A stretch of DNA of 64,000 bases from Metapseudomonas resinovorans DSM 21078 (GCF_000423545.1 NZ_KE384034.1:6991-70990); one strand, 5' to 3'; shown: positions 37,037-47,408, counted from the first letter of the stretch. The notes: generated by a model not told the origin, from the sequence alone. Numbers and translations are program-made.

Positions 37037-38175
37037 CACAGGCTTGCATCTTCCTCCCGGTGGCCGCTTGCAATCAGCTGGACGCCGAACTGGAGGTGCT
37101 GCTCTGGCAAGGAGGCACGGGCCGTCGCCTGCCATTCGCCAGGGCGTTGGAAGAGGTGTTGCCGCCCTGGCGGCTGATCTTGCCGGTGGAGGCGGTGACC
37201 TGCTGCGCGGTCCGCCTGCCCACCCAGAAGGGCCGCTGGTTGCGTCAGGCCTTGCCGTTCGCGGTGGAAGAACTGCTCGCCGAAGACGTGGAGAGCTTCC
37301 ACCTCGCCCTCGGTGGTGCGTTGGCCGATGGCCGGCACCGGGTATTCGCAGTGCGCCGCAGCTGGCTGGCAGGCTGGCTGGAACTGGCCGGAAAGCTCGG
37401 CCCCAGGCCTGCGGCCATCCAGATCGACGCTGACCTGTTGCCCGAGCAGGGAACCCAGTTGCTCTGGCTGGAGCAGCGTTGGTTGCTGGGTGGTGAAGGT
37501 AGCGCCCGGCTCGGTTTCGATGAGCAGGATTGGACTTACCTGCGGGACGCCTGCCCGGCACCGCGCAGTGCTCGTGCGCCTGCGGAGCGCAATACGCTGG
37601 ACGGCGTGGATGAATGGCATGAAACAAGCGACGCCTACGGTTGGTTGGCGGCGCAGAAGGGCAGCGACCTGGCCCAGGGTGAGTTCACCTTGAAGGAAGA
37701 GCGTCAGCGCTGGTCGCGCTGGAAACCGCTGCTGGGGTTGGTGGGCCTGTGGTTGTTGCTGCAGTGGAGCTTCAACCTGATTCAGACCTGGCAGCTGCAA
37801 CGTCAGGGCGATACCTACGCAGCGGCCAATGAAGCGCTCTACCGCGAGTTGTTTCCCCAGGACAACAAGCTGGTGAACCTGCGGGCGCAGTTCGACCAGC
37901 ACCTGGCGGAAGCCTCCTCTTCGGGGCAGGGGCGCTTGCTGGCCTTGCTCGGTCAAGCGGCCCAGGCACTGATCGCCGAGGGCGCGCAGGTGCGGGTGCA
38001 GCAGTTGGACTTCAGCGAAACGCGGGGTGATCTCGCGCTGCAGGTTCAGGCACCGGGCTTTGATGCCCTGGAGCGCTTGCGCGAGCGGCTGATCGGTAGC
38101 GGGCTATCCGTACAGATGGGGTCGGCCAGTCGCGACCAGAGCGGCGTCAGCGCGCGCCTGGTGATAGGGGGATGA
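37033..38175 (+). CDS. xcpY: Type II secretion protein XcpY (GspL)
   Basis: A bitopic inner-membrane protein (380 aa). The cytosolic actin-like part (about 1-230; LPTQKGRWLRQALPFAVEELLAEDVESFHLALG) recruits the XcpR ATPase; one membrane helix lies at about 235-255 (LLGLVGLWLLLQWSFNLI); the periplasmic ferredoxin-like domain follows (LLALLGQAAQALIAEGAQVRVQQLDFSE). It overlaps xcpX and xcpZ by 4 nt. Confidence 0.95.
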   Translation: MTQACIFLPVAACNQLDAELEVLLWQGGTGRRLPFARALEEVLPPWRLILPVEAVTCCAVRLPTQKGRWLRQALPFAVEELLAEDVESFHLALGGALADGRHRVFAVRRSWLAGWLELAGKLGPRPAAIQIDADLLPEQGTQLLWLEQRWLLGGEGSARLGFDEQDWTYLRDACPAPRSARAPAERNTLDGVDEWHETSDAYGWLAAQKGSDLAQGEFTLKEERQRWSRWKPLLGLVGLWLLLQWSFNLIQTWQLQRQGDTYAAANEALYRELFPQDNKLVNLRAQFDQHLAEASSSGQGRLLALLGQAAQALIAEGAQVRVQQLDFSETRGDLALQVQAPGFDALERLRERLIGSGLSVQMGSASRDQSGVSARLVIGG

Positions 38176-38696
38176 AGATGCTCGACACGATCAAGGTACC
38201 GCTCCAGGCGCAATGGCAGACTTCCTCCCTGGGCGTACGTTGGCGCGCCATGCCGGCGAGGGACCGCATGGCCTTGCTGGGGCTCGGCATGTTCCTCGGC
38301 CTGGTCCTGCTCTACCTGCTGCTCTGGTTGCCGGCAGAGCGCCGTCTGGCCAGCGCCCGCGAGTATTTCGAGACTCAGCGCAGCTTGCATGCCTATCTGC
38401 AGCTGCATGAACCCAAAGCGCGATCGGTGCAGAGTCAGCCGCAGAGCCAGGTGGAACCGGAGCGGCTGCAAGGGCTGGTCACCGCCACGGCTGCCCAGCA
38501 GGGGCTGGCCGTTGAACGTATCGATAGCGATGCGCCGGGCACGGTGCAGGTAAACCTGCAGCCGGCGGCTTTTCCCAGCCTGTTGCGTTGGTTCGGCGTG
38601 CTGGAAGGGCAGGGGGTGCGAATCGACGAGGCTGGAATGGATCGCAACGAGGACGGTCGGGTGACGGCGCGGGTATCCCTGAAGGTTGGAAGCTGA
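38172..38696 (+). CDS. xcpZ: Type II secretion protein XcpZ (GspM)
   Basis: A small bitopic inner-membrane protein (174 aa) that stabilises XcpY. One membrane helix lies at about 34-52 (LLGLGMFLGLVLLYLLLWLP), and the periplasmic ferredoxin-like domain (RLQGLVTATAAQQGLAVERI, FPSLLRWFGVLEGQGVRIDEAGMDRN) follows. The start ATG overlaps the xcpY stop. It closes the operon; no terminator is clear, and a tRNA operon promoter begins 100 nt downstream. Confidence 0.95.
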   Translation: MKMLDTIKVPLQAQWQTSSLGVRWRAMPARDRMALLGLGMFLGLVLLYLLLWLPAERRLASAREYFETQRSLHAYLQLHEPKARSVQSQPQSQVEPERLQGLVTATAAQQGLAVERIDSDAPGTVQVNLQPAAFPSLLRWFGVLEGQGVRIDEAGMDRNEDGRVTARVSLKVGS

Positions 38697-38796
38697 TCCA
38701 GCCCCAACCTGGTGCGTGCGCACTGAGCGGGTGCTCGCCGGAGGGGTGGCGGAAGTGGCCGAAAGGTCCGGCTGAAGAAAAATTCCATACAGGGTG

Positions 38797-38825
38797 TTGA
38801 CTTAGCGGAGGCCTCTGCGTAAATT
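38797..38825 (+). promoter_or_regulatory. Promoter of the tRNA-Val/Asp/Asp operon
   Basis: TTGACT (38797-38802) and TAAATT (38820-38825) with an exact 17-nt spacer, 20 nt upstream of tRNA-Val. The following GCGCGCCTCGC is a GC-rich discriminator, the usual mark of stringently controlled stable RNA promoters. Confidence 0.85.
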
Positions 38826-38844
38826 GCGCGCCTCGCAAGGCGAT

Positions 38845-38920
38845 GGGTGATTAGCTCAGCCGGGAGAGCATCTGCCTTACAAGCAGAGGGTCGGCGGTTC
38901 GATCCCGTCATCACCCACCA
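38845..38920 (+). tRNA. tRNA-Val (anticodon TAC)
   Basis: A 76-nt cloverleaf with encoded CCA. The acceptor stem is GGGTGAT / ATCACCC, the anticodon stem-loop is TCTGC-CTTACAA-GCAGA, giving TAC, and the T-arm contains GGTTCGATCCC. First gene of a three-tRNA operon. Confidence 0.97.
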
Positions 38921-38957
38921 TTCCTTGTGAGATTTCGGACGAAAGTCCGGCCGACGC

Positions 38958-39034
38958 GCAGCGGTAGTTCAGTCGGTTAGAATACCGGCCTGTCACGCCG
39001 GGGGTCGCGGGTTCGAGTCCCGTCCGCTGCGCCA
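38958..39034 (+). tRNA. tRNA-Asp (anticodon GTC), copy 1
   Basis: A 77-nt cloverleaf with encoded CCA. The acceptor stem is GCAGCGG / CCGCTGC, the anticodon loop CTGTCAC gives GTC, and the discriminator is G. Identical to the second copy 179 nt downstream. Confidence 0.97.
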
Positions 39035-39136
39035 TATTCCCCATGTTCGAGATGCTCGGGCATGAGGCGGCAAGGTCCACAGGGCCAGGTCGCCAGACGA
39101 TGCAAAAGTTTCACCGGACGCAAGTCCAACCGACAC

Positions 39137-39213
39137 GCAGCGGTAGTTCAGTCGGTTAGAATACCGGCCTGTCACGCCGGGGGTCGCGGGTTCGAGTCCC
39201 GTCCGCTGCGCCA
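39137..39213 (+). tRNA. tRNA-Asp (anticodon GTC), copy 2
   Basis: A 77-nt copy identical to the first tRNA-Asp. The 22 nt before it are also a near copy of those before copy 1, so the pair arose by tandem duplication. It is followed directly by the operon terminator. Confidence 0.97.
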
Positions 39214-39221
39214 TATAGAGA

Positions 39222-39253
39222 AGCCCTCAGGTAGCAATACCTGAGGGCTTTTT
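39222..39253 (+). terminator. Rho-independent terminator of the tRNA operon
   Basis: A perfect 12-bp stem AGCCCTCAGGTA / TACCTGAGGGCT with a GCAA loop (39222-39249), then TTTT. It is 8 nt after the second tRNA-Asp. Confidence 0.95.
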
Positions 39254-39297
39254 CTTTGCCCGAATTAATTTTTCGGTCACCTGGAATCGTTACATTC

Positions 39298-39315
39298 TTG
39301 GCATGTTCTTTGTTT
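39298..39315 (+). promoter_or_regulatory. Candidate sigma-54-like promoter of the 28-codon ORF
   Basis: TTGGCATG-N4-TTGTTT places GG and GT 10 nt apart. The -24 part fits RpoN but the -12 has GT instead of GC. It lies 34 nt before the ATG of the small ORF. Weak evidence. Confidence 0.3.
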
Positions 39316-39349
39316 CCAATACGCCTGTTGACGTCAGGAGGAACTAAAG

Positions 39350-39436
39350 ATGGACGATTACCAGGAAGAAATTCTCGATTTCCACGCCACCGAGCAAGAC
39401 CCGGTAGAGCCAGCCGAAGACGCCACCGAAATGTGA
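39350..39436 (+). CDS. 28-aa acidic small protein
   Basis: A short reading frame of 28 codons with a perfect ribosome site AGGAGGAAC 5 nt before ATG. The peptide starts MDDYQEEILDFHATEQ and ends AEDATEM; it is strongly acidic and has no membrane segment. It lies alone between the tRNA terminator and the convergent AraC gene, whose stop codon abuts its own. I recognise no named family. The isolated, excellent Shine-Dalgarno sequence is the reason to call it; translation is unproven. Confidence 0.6.
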   Translation: MDDYQEEILDFHATEQDPVEPAEDATEM

Positions 39437-40474
39437 TCAGCCCGCTTGGCGCTGGGCGCGGCGGAACTCGCCCGGCGTGCTGCCGCTCCAGCGCTTGAAG
39501 GCGCGTTGGAAGGCTTCTGCCGAGGCGAAGCCGAGCAGGTACGCGATTTCGCCGAAAGCCAGTTCGGTGTCGCGGATGTAGGCCATGGCCAGGTCGCGGC
39601 GGGTTTCATTGAGGATGGCGCGAAACTGGGTGCCTTCTTCGGCCAGCTTGCGGCGAAGGGTCCAGCTGGGCATCTGCAGGCGCGCTGCCACTTCTTCCAG
39701 GTCCGGCTCGCGCCCGTGCAGCAGCGGCCCCAGCAATTGGGTGATGCGCTCGCGCAGGCTGCGGGTGCGCGTCAGCTGCTGCAGCTCCCCTTCACAGATA
39801 TCCAGCAATTGTCGCCAGGTACTCGGGCAGTGTTCTCGGCCGCGTTGTGCCAGCGTGTCCTGGGAGAGGCGCAACTGGTTGGCGCCGGCCTCGAACTCCA
39901 CCGGGCAGCCGAAATGTTCGGCGTAGCGCTCGGCGTAGTCCGGCGCGGGGAACTCGATTTCCACCTTCTCTATGCGAATGTCGGCGCCAACCAGTTGGCT
40001 CAGGTAGCTCTGCCAGCCCGCCAGTACCGAATCCACCACGAAGCGGTTGTAGGCGTTGTAGGGGCTGATGGAATAAAAGCGCAGCCAGGCGCCCTTGCTG
40101 TCCTCGTGGAAGCTCGACTGGCCACGGTAGTTGCTGGCGTAGAGCAGTTCGAAGCGGGTCAGGGCGCGAGCGGCCTCCCGCAGGTTCGGTGCCTGGCCGG
40201 CACAGACGCCGGCAAGTCCCAAGTGGGCGAGGCGGCTCAGGCGGCCCATGTTCAGTCCCAGTGCGGGATTGCCGCTGAGCTGGATGGCGGCGTGACCGAG
40301 GCGCATGTAGCGCGGGATTGACAGGCGGCCGTGAGGTTCGGCGAATCGGGCGGCATCCAGGCCGAAGCGCTCCAGCAGTTCCGCAGGGGATTGGCCGCTC
40401 TGTTCCAGTGCTGCCGCCATGCCGTGGACGAAACTCACGGAGAGGTCGCCCAGCTTGACCCGCTGCGCTTTCAT
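39437..40474 (-). CDS. AraC family transcriptional regulator
   Basis: A 345-aa regulator of the OruR/ArgR-like AraC group. The N-terminal arabinose-binding-type domain (about 20-200; RLSIPRYMRLGHAAIQLSGNPALGLNMG) is followed by a two-HTH DNA-binding domain (about 240-340; LEEVAARLQMPSWTLRRKLAEEGTQFRAIL, then ELAFGEIAYLLGFASAEAFQRAFKRWSGSTPGEFR). The start overlaps the stop of the upstream gene by 4 nt, so the two are co-transcribed. Its target is unknown; the nearby divergent fadH and the dyad at 41479 are candidates. The effector is not predictable. Confidence 0.93.
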   Translation of the reverse strand: MKAQRVKLGDLSVSFVHGMAAALEQSGQSPAELLERFGLDAARFAEPHGRLSIPRYMRLGHAAIQLSGNPALGLNMGRLSRLAHLGLAGVCAGQAPNLREAARALTRFELLYASNYRGQSSFHEDSKGAWLRFYSISPYNAYNRFVVDSVLAGWQSYLSQLVGADIRIEKVEIEFPAPDYAERYAEHFGCPVEFEAGANQLRLSQDTLAQRGREHCPSTWRQLLDICEGELQQLTRTRSLRERITQLLGPLLHGREPDLEEVAARLQMPSWTLRRKLAEEGTQFRAILNETRRDLAMAYIRDTELAFGEIAYLLGFASAEAFQRAFKRWSGSTPGEFRRAQRQAG

Positions 40475-41403
40475 TTCTCCCCCAGCCAGGCATTCAGCAG
40501 GTGGCTGCCCGGCGCCTCGCTGGCTTGTCGCGTGTTGCTAGGCGTCAGCTCGCTGCCGGCGGGTGAGTTGTGCAGGGGCCAGAGGCGGCCGCGCAGGAAC
40601 AGGACTTCGCTGGCGGTGGTCTGACCGTCGCTCAGGGTCACCCGGCTGTGCGGATAACCCTGGCTCCAGCTTCGAGTGATGGTTACCAGGCCGCTGCTGG
40701 TTTGCAGGCTTTGGCGCGATTCACCCCGGGCGCTTTGCGGCCAGGGCTGGCTGAACGGCTCGTCCAGCAGCAGGCCGTCCGGGGAGAAGGCCAGTGCCAG
40801 GTTGTAGAGGGCGCCATGGCCGCTGCGCAGCTTGCCTTCTTTGAGATAGGGCGAGGGCAGGAGTATGGAGCCGGCCAGGATGGTCACCCGGTACTCACTG
40901 GCGAGGCGGCTGAACAGCTTCTGGTAATCCCGCGCCATGCGCCGGGCCTTGGCCCGCAACAGGGCTTCTTCCAGGTCCTGGCCCTGGAGGAACAGGCGGC
41001 CGAGCAGGGTTGGGTGGCTGAGCGTCAGCAATCGGCCACCCTCGGCAAAGGTGCGGGCCTGGTAGAGGTTGTGCTTCTCGTCCCGCAGCAGCAACCAGGT
41101 GCCGATATGGTCGGGCAGTGCGACAACGGTCTTGTCGTTGAGCAGGCCCTGGGCACGGGCCTGGTCGAGGGCTGCGACCAGCTTCATGCGCAGCAGGTCC
41201 GGGTCGCGGTAATCGCTTGGGTAGAGCGCCGGTCGAATCGCGAGCAGATTGCCCCGTGCGCTGGCGGTGCCCACGTCGCTGGCCAGGCTGGCGCGTAGAT
41301 CGGACAGGTAGTGGGCGCGAGGCCGCTCACCGGTCCATACCGCGTAGGCGGTCAGGCAGCTCACCAGGATGGCGGCGATCAAGGGCGTCAACAGTTTGCG
41401 CAT
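40471..41403 (-). CDS. Carbon-nitrogen-hydrolase-like exported protein, catalytic Cys missing
   Basis: A 310-aa protein with an N-terminal signal or anchor (LLTPLIAAILVSCLTAYAVW). The body resembles the nitrilase fold: VVALPDHIGTWLL stands where the first catalytic Glu (usually FPE) would be, and YRVTILAGSILLPSP is a typical core strand. The only Cys is in the signal region, so the nucleophile of nitrilases is absent and Asp replaces the Glu. If the family call is right, it is not an ordinary amidase. It overlaps the AraC gene (ATGA). It is divergent from fadH. Confidence 0.6.
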   Translation of the reverse strand: MRKLLTPLIAAILVSCLTAYAVWTGERPRAHYLSDLRASLASDVGTASARGNLLAIRPALYPSDYRDPDLLRMKLVAALDQARAQGLLNDKTVVALPDHIGTWLLLRDEKHNLYQARTFAEGGRLLTLSHPTLLGRLFLQGQDLEEALLRAKARRMARDYQKLFSRLASEYRVTILAGSILLPSPYLKEGKLRSGHGALYNLALAFSPDGLLLDEPFSQPWPQSARGESRQSLQTSSGLVTITRSWSQGYPHSRVTLSDGQTTASEVLFLRGRLWPLHNSPAGSELTPSNTRQASEAPGSHLLNAWLGEK

Positions 41404-41478
41404 GGAATGTCCGGGGCGGAGGAATGCCGATCAGGGTAGGGGACAGGCTGCCGATTGCCAAGGGTGGCTGTCAGTTTG

Positions 41479-41503
41479 GATCAGTAACTTGTCAGTTCTG
41501 ATC
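41479..41503. promoter_or_regulatory. Dyad upstream of fadH, candidate operator
   Basis: GATCAGTAACT and AGTTCTGATC form an inverted repeat (10 paired bases, one extra T) around TGTC. It lies in the 204-nt gap between the nitrilase-like gene and fadH, 105 nt before the fadH start. Its left half closely resembles the dyad at 55621-55634. Confidence 0.45.
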
Positions 41504-41562
41504 ATTGAGTGGGCGGTGGCGGCTCTTTATCGTCTGCCCCACAACCGATCCCGACCCTCTGA

Positions 41563-43644
<2,082 letters not shown>

Positions 43645-43651
43645 CCCTCTC

Positions 43652-43678
43652 CACCGCCCGGTTCTGCACCGGGCGGTG
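43652..43678 (+). terminator. Terminator-like hairpin after fadH
   Basis: CACCGCCCGG pairs with CCGGGCGGTG around a TTCTGCA loop, 7 nt after the fadH stop. No T-tract follows, so it may be a processing or Rho-assisted end. Confidence 0.55.
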
Positions 43679-43891
43679 CTCCCGCCCGCTCCAACCACGT
43701 CACACTTTTGCCTTGCCGTTGGTCCGACTGGCCGCGACGGCGGGGCACTGCCAACCCAGTCACATTGCTCGTCGGCTAATATCCCCTAGACTTTTCTAAA
43801 GTCCGGATCAGTGTGTGCGGACGGAAACCGTACGCCGCCAGGCCCCATCAATGCCCGCTGTGATTCACCGCGCAGAACCAGAGGTAGAGCG

Positions 43892-45262
43892 ATGAGCATG
43901 CTGAAGAAGCCACAACAGGCGGAAGCCGTCGTGTTCTTCAACGACCGCGGCATCTGCAAGCAGATGCTCTACTCGGAGTTCGAGGCCATTCTCGACGGTG
44001 TGGTCGGCCTGCCTGAGTTCGCCGACTGCCAGATGCATCTGGCCTACGTGATGATCAATCCGCGCCTGCAGGTGCGTGCGGTGGTTTTCTTCTACCTCGA
44101 CTTCGACGAAGACGGGCGTGCCGATACCGGCTGGAACCTGCCGCTGCGGCAATTGGCCGAGCGCTCCGGACGGGGTCCTGACCTGGGGGCCGGCCCCATT
44201 CGCCTGGCCTGCCGCAGCCAGTGCCCGGTCTCCTGGCAGCAAATGCACCTCTGGGACCCAAGCCTCAACGCCGATCGCAACGACCTGGCGCTGCTGCGCG
44301 ATGCCATCAAGGGCAACAGTCTCGGTTTGCTGGTGGAGGAGGAGCTGCCCAAGGTGCTGGATGCCGAGCGGTTGCAGGTGGCGTCGGAAGATCGCTGGTA
44401 CGCCCCGCCGGAGATCACCAAGGAGATGGCCGAGCAGCTCGCGGAAAAGATGGAAAAGGAGCACCGCCTGAAGACGGCCCAGTTGGTCCGCCAGCAGCGC
44501 CTGCGCCTGAGCTCCCTCAGCCAGCAGAACGAAGAAGCCATCGCACAGGTACGCCAGGCCGCTGATCAGAGCAACTCGGCGCTGCAGGAGCAGATTCGCA
44601 CCCTGCAACACGCGCTGCGTCAGCAGGAAGAAGCCAATGCCGGCTTGCAGGCTCAGCTCGATGGCGAGTTGGAGCGCTTCCAGGCCAGCCGCGAGGAAAT
44701 GAACCTGCAATTGCGCGCCCTTGAGCGCCACGGGCGCACCGAGGCGGATATCCTTCGTGCCCAGTTCGAGAGCGAGCTCCAGGCACGGGTCACCTTGGCC
44801 GTGGCCGAGTACCGCGAGCAGCTCGCCATCCGGGATGTCGAGTTGGCCTATCGCGACCAGTTGGACGCCCAGTTACAGGCCGAGGTCAATCGCCTGCGCC
44901 AGGAGTGCGAGGCGCTGGAAGGCGAGTCGGGACAGCTGATACTTGAGCGCCTGGCCCAATTGGGCGTGGTGTTTGTGGTTTATCACCCGGGAGCCGGTCA
45001 CCTGACCATTCCGCTGGCCGATATCTCCCGCTATCAGGGCAACCCCCTGGCTTACGCTGCGGCGAAGTGCTTCGTGTCCGAGAACCAGTACCGCCAGTGG
45101 CTGGCCCACTATCAGCAACCCACCTGCGAAGCCAGCTTGCCCAATGGTGATCGTTGCAGCATGCCCATCGATCGGGTCGAGGCGCCCAGTCGCTTCGTTG
45201 TCGGTGAATCCAACTGCTGCCCCCGGCATCGGGCGGGAGGGCGACTGCGCACTGCTGGCTGA
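43892..45262 (+). CDS. Coiled-coil protein of unknown function
   Basis: A 456-aa soluble protein. The N-terminal domain (about 1-165; VVFFNDRGICKQMLYSEFEAILDG, MHLAYVMINPRLQVRAVVFFYLDFD) precedes a long coiled coil (about 185-360) rich in Gln, Glu, Leu and Arg, and a compact C-terminal domain (about 360-456) with a possible zinc site made of CEASLPNGDRC and CCPRHR. I recognise no named family, though similar proteins occur in other Pseudomonas. Start at 43892 with GAGG upstream. A scaffold or filament-associated role is only a guess. Confidence 0.75.
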   Translation: MSMLKKPQQAEAVVFFNDRGICKQMLYSEFEAILDGVVGLPEFADCQMHLAYVMINPRLQVRAVVFFYLDFDEDGRADTGWNLPLRQLAERSGRGPDLGAGPIRLACRSQCPVSWQQMHLWDPSLNADRNDLALLRDAIKGNSLGLLVEEELPKVLDAERLQVASEDRWYAPPEITKEMAEQLAEKMEKEHRLKTAQLVRQQRLRLSSLSQQNEEAIAQVRQAADQSNSALQEQIRTLQHALRQQEEANAGLQAQLDGELERFQASREEMNLQLRALERHGRTEADILRAQFESELQARVTLAVAEYREQLAIRDVELAYRDQLDAQLQAEVNRLRQECEALEGESGQLILERLAQLGVVFVVYHPGAGHLTIPLADISRYQGNPLAYAAAKCFVSENQYRQWLAHYQQPTCEASLPNGDRCSMPIDRVEAPSRFVVGESNCCPRHRAGGRLRTAG

Positions 45263-45325
45263 GCGGACTCGCGTACGCGCCTGACTTATCCTTGCGCCCC
45301 CGAACGGACGCCAACGGACCCGACC

Positions 45326-46297
45326 TTGCCTCTGACCCTGCCTGACTGGAACCCCCGCGCTACCCTTGAACCGTTGCGCCTGCCATGGCTGGCCGCTGCC
45401 GGGCTTGAGTTGGCCGTACTGCGTCTGGATGCCCTGGACCCGCTGGTCTCCGGCAACAAGTGGTTCAAGCTGGCTCCCCATTTGGCGCAGGCCGCGCAAG
45501 CGGGCGCCGAGGGCGTGGTCAGCCTGGGTGGCGCCCATTCCAACCATCTTCATGCCCTGGCCGCCGCCGGTGCCCGTTTCAATTTCCCAACGGTGGGCCT
45601 GCTGCGCGGCGAGTGCCAGGACACGCCGACGATTCGAGATCTCCAGCATTTCGGCATGACCCTGCGCTGGCTGGGCTATGGCGGCTACCGCGCGCGCCAC
45701 CAGCCGGGTTTCTGGGCAACCTGGCTGCAGCGCTACCCACGCTACCAGCCGGTGGCCGAGGGCGGTGGTGGTCTGACGGGCGCACAAGGCTGTGCCGGGT
45801 TGGTGGAGATGATCCGCGGACAGTTAGCGGCCATTGGTTGGGATGACTACCACAGCCTCTGGACAGCCGCCGGTACGGGCACCACCCTCGCCGGGCTGGT
45901 GCTCGGCGAGGCGGGTAGGCACCCGGTGATTGGAGCCCTCGCGGTGCCCTCGGACCACGGCGTCGCTGAGCAGGTGAGCGCTATCCTCGGTGAGGCCGGT
46001 TGCGCAGACCAGGGATACCGGCTGATCGATGCCAGCCGCGCTGGTTTCGCTCGACTGGATGCTGACCTCGCGCGCTTCATGCTGGACAGCGAAAGGGACG
46101 GAGGCCTTACCCTGGAGCCCCTTTACACCGCCAAGGCCCTAATGGCCATCCATGCGGAGGCACAAGGCGGTCGCATACCGCGCGGTAGTCGACTCGTGTT
46201 GCTCCATACCGGTGGCCTGCAGGGACGGCGGGCCCTGCAAACCGAACTGTTGCGGCTGGCCAACTACACTGCCCGGGCAGTGGATGCACAAGGATGA
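45326..46297 (+). CDS. PLP-dependent D-cysteine desulfhydrase / ACC-deaminase-like enzyme
   Basis: A fold-type II PLP enzyme of 323 aa in the ACC-deaminase/D-cysteine desulfhydrase group. The PLP lysine sits in VSGNKWFKLAPHL, followed by SLGGAHSNHLHALAAAG (phosphate loop) and LWTAAGTGTTLAGL. It is more likely to act on D-cysteine or D-amino acids than on ACC, but the distinction needs the active-site residues to be modelled. The start is a TTG at 45326, since no in-frame ATG precedes the conserved block; the ribosome site is weak. It ends 4 nt before the next gene. Confidence 0.88.
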   Translation: MPLTLPDWNPRATLEPLRLPWLAAAGLELAVLRLDALDPLVSGNKWFKLAPHLAQAAQAGAEGVVSLGGAHSNHLHALAAAGARFNFPTVGLLRGECQDTPTIRDLQHFGMTLRWLGYGGYRARHQPGFWATWLQRYPRYQPVAEGGGGLTGAQGCAGLVEMIRGQLAAIGWDDYHSLWTAAGTGTTLAGLVLGEAGRHPVIGALAVPSDHGVAEQVSAILGEAGCADQGYRLIDASRAGFARLDADLARFMLDSERDGGLTLEPLYTAKALMAIHAEAQGGRIPRGSRLVLLHTGGLQGRRALQTELLRLANYTARAVDAQG

Positions 46298-46301
46298 CTC
46301 C

Positions 46302-47408
46302 ATGAGCGAACCCCTGAATCCCCAGCAACTGCGCAGCCTGGTTCCGCTCAACGCGTTGGCCGATCCGCAGTGGCGAGAGCTGCGCTCGCAGTTGGTGCCT
46401 CAGCCGCTGCTGGCGGGGCAACTGCTTTTCCGGCGGGGCGACCAGGCGCGCCTCACCTGGTACCTGTTATCCGGCGAGCTGCTCCTGCGTGATGTCGAAG
46501 GCATCGAGACGCGCCTGGAGGCGGGAAGCGAAGCCAGTTGCCACCCGGTTTCCCCGAGCCTGCCGCGCCTGCATGAAGCCTTGGCGTTGCGAGACTGCTC
46601 ATTGCTGGTCATCGACAGCGCCACCCTGGCGCGTCAGTTGACCTGGAGTTCGGCCCACCAGGACCTGCTGCTGGAGAACAGTCTGGAGGGCGACAGCGAA
46701 TGGCTTGGAGCACTGCTGGCCAGTCCATTGCTGGCCAAGGTGCCGCCGGCCAATGTGCGCAGCATGCTGGAACGCCTGCGGCGAGTGGAGCTGCCTGCGG
46801 GCAGCCAGGTGATGGGTGAAGGGGAGGAGGGCGATTGCTGCTACTTCCTGGAGTCCGGCCGGGCCGAGGTCATACGTGGCGCCGGCAGCGAGCAGCAACT
46901 GCTGGCCGAACTGGAGGTGGGGGCCTGCTTCGGCGAGGAAGCCCTGTTGGGGGATTGCCCGCGCAACGCCAGTGTCACCTTGCTGGAAGACAGCGTGCTG
47001 CAGCGGCTGGACCGGGTGGATTTCCTCGAACTGCTGAAAGCGCCGGTGGTGGATGAAGTCAGTCTGGGGGAGGCGGTGCGCCTGCTGGGCAATGGCGGCC
47101 AATGGCTGGATGTACGCCTGCAGGACGAGTATGAGCGCGCCCATGCGCCCCAGGCGCTGAACATGCCCCTGCACCTGTTGCGTCTGAAGGCACGGCTGCT
47201 GGACGGCGAAGGCACCTACCTCTGCTATTGCGACAGTGGCAAGCGCAGCGCCAGTGCGGTGTTCACACTCTCGCAGTTGGGCTTTCGCGCTTACGCCTTG
47301 CGCGACGGCCTGGATGCCTTGCCGGCGTTGCAGCGGGATGCGTTGATCAGCGAAACCGGTGCTGGCTACCTGGCCCGGTCCGGCGGCCGAATAGAGCGCA
47401 GTCGCTGA
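46302..47408 (+). CDS. Cyclic-nucleotide-binding / rhodanese fusion protein
   Basis: A 368-aa protein with two cyclic-nucleotide-binding-like domains and a C-terminal rhodanese. Domain 1 (about 30-125; AGQLLFRRGDQARLTWYLLSGELLL) is divergent; domain 2 (about 145-250; LPAGSQVMGEGEEGDCCYFLESGRAEVIRG, GACFGEEALLGDCPRNASVT) is closer to the CNB signature. The rhodanese (about 260-350) keeps the active Cys in YCDSGKRSASAV. Start at 46302 with AGGA 7 nt upstream; it is 4 nt after the PLP enzyme, so a sulfur-linked operon (desulfhydrase, then sulfurtransferase) is plausible. Ligand binding is not shown. Confidence 0.85.
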   Translation: MSEPLNPQQLRSLVPLNALADPQWRELRSQLVPQPLLAGQLLFRRGDQARLTWYLLSGELLLRDVEGIETRLEAGSEASCHPVSPSLPRLHEALALRDCSLLVIDSATLARQLTWSSAHQDLLLENSLEGDSEWLGALLASPLLAKVPPANVRSMLERLRRVELPAGSQVMGEGEEGDCCYFLESGRAEVIRGAGSEQQLLAELEVGACFGEEALLGDCPRNASVTLLEDSVLQRLDRVDFLELLKAPVVDEVSLGEAVRLLGNGGQWLDVRLQDEYERAHAPQALNMPLHLLRLKARLLDGEGTYLCYCDSGKRSASAVFTLSQLGFRAYALRDGLDALPALQRDALISETGAGYLARSGGRIERSR

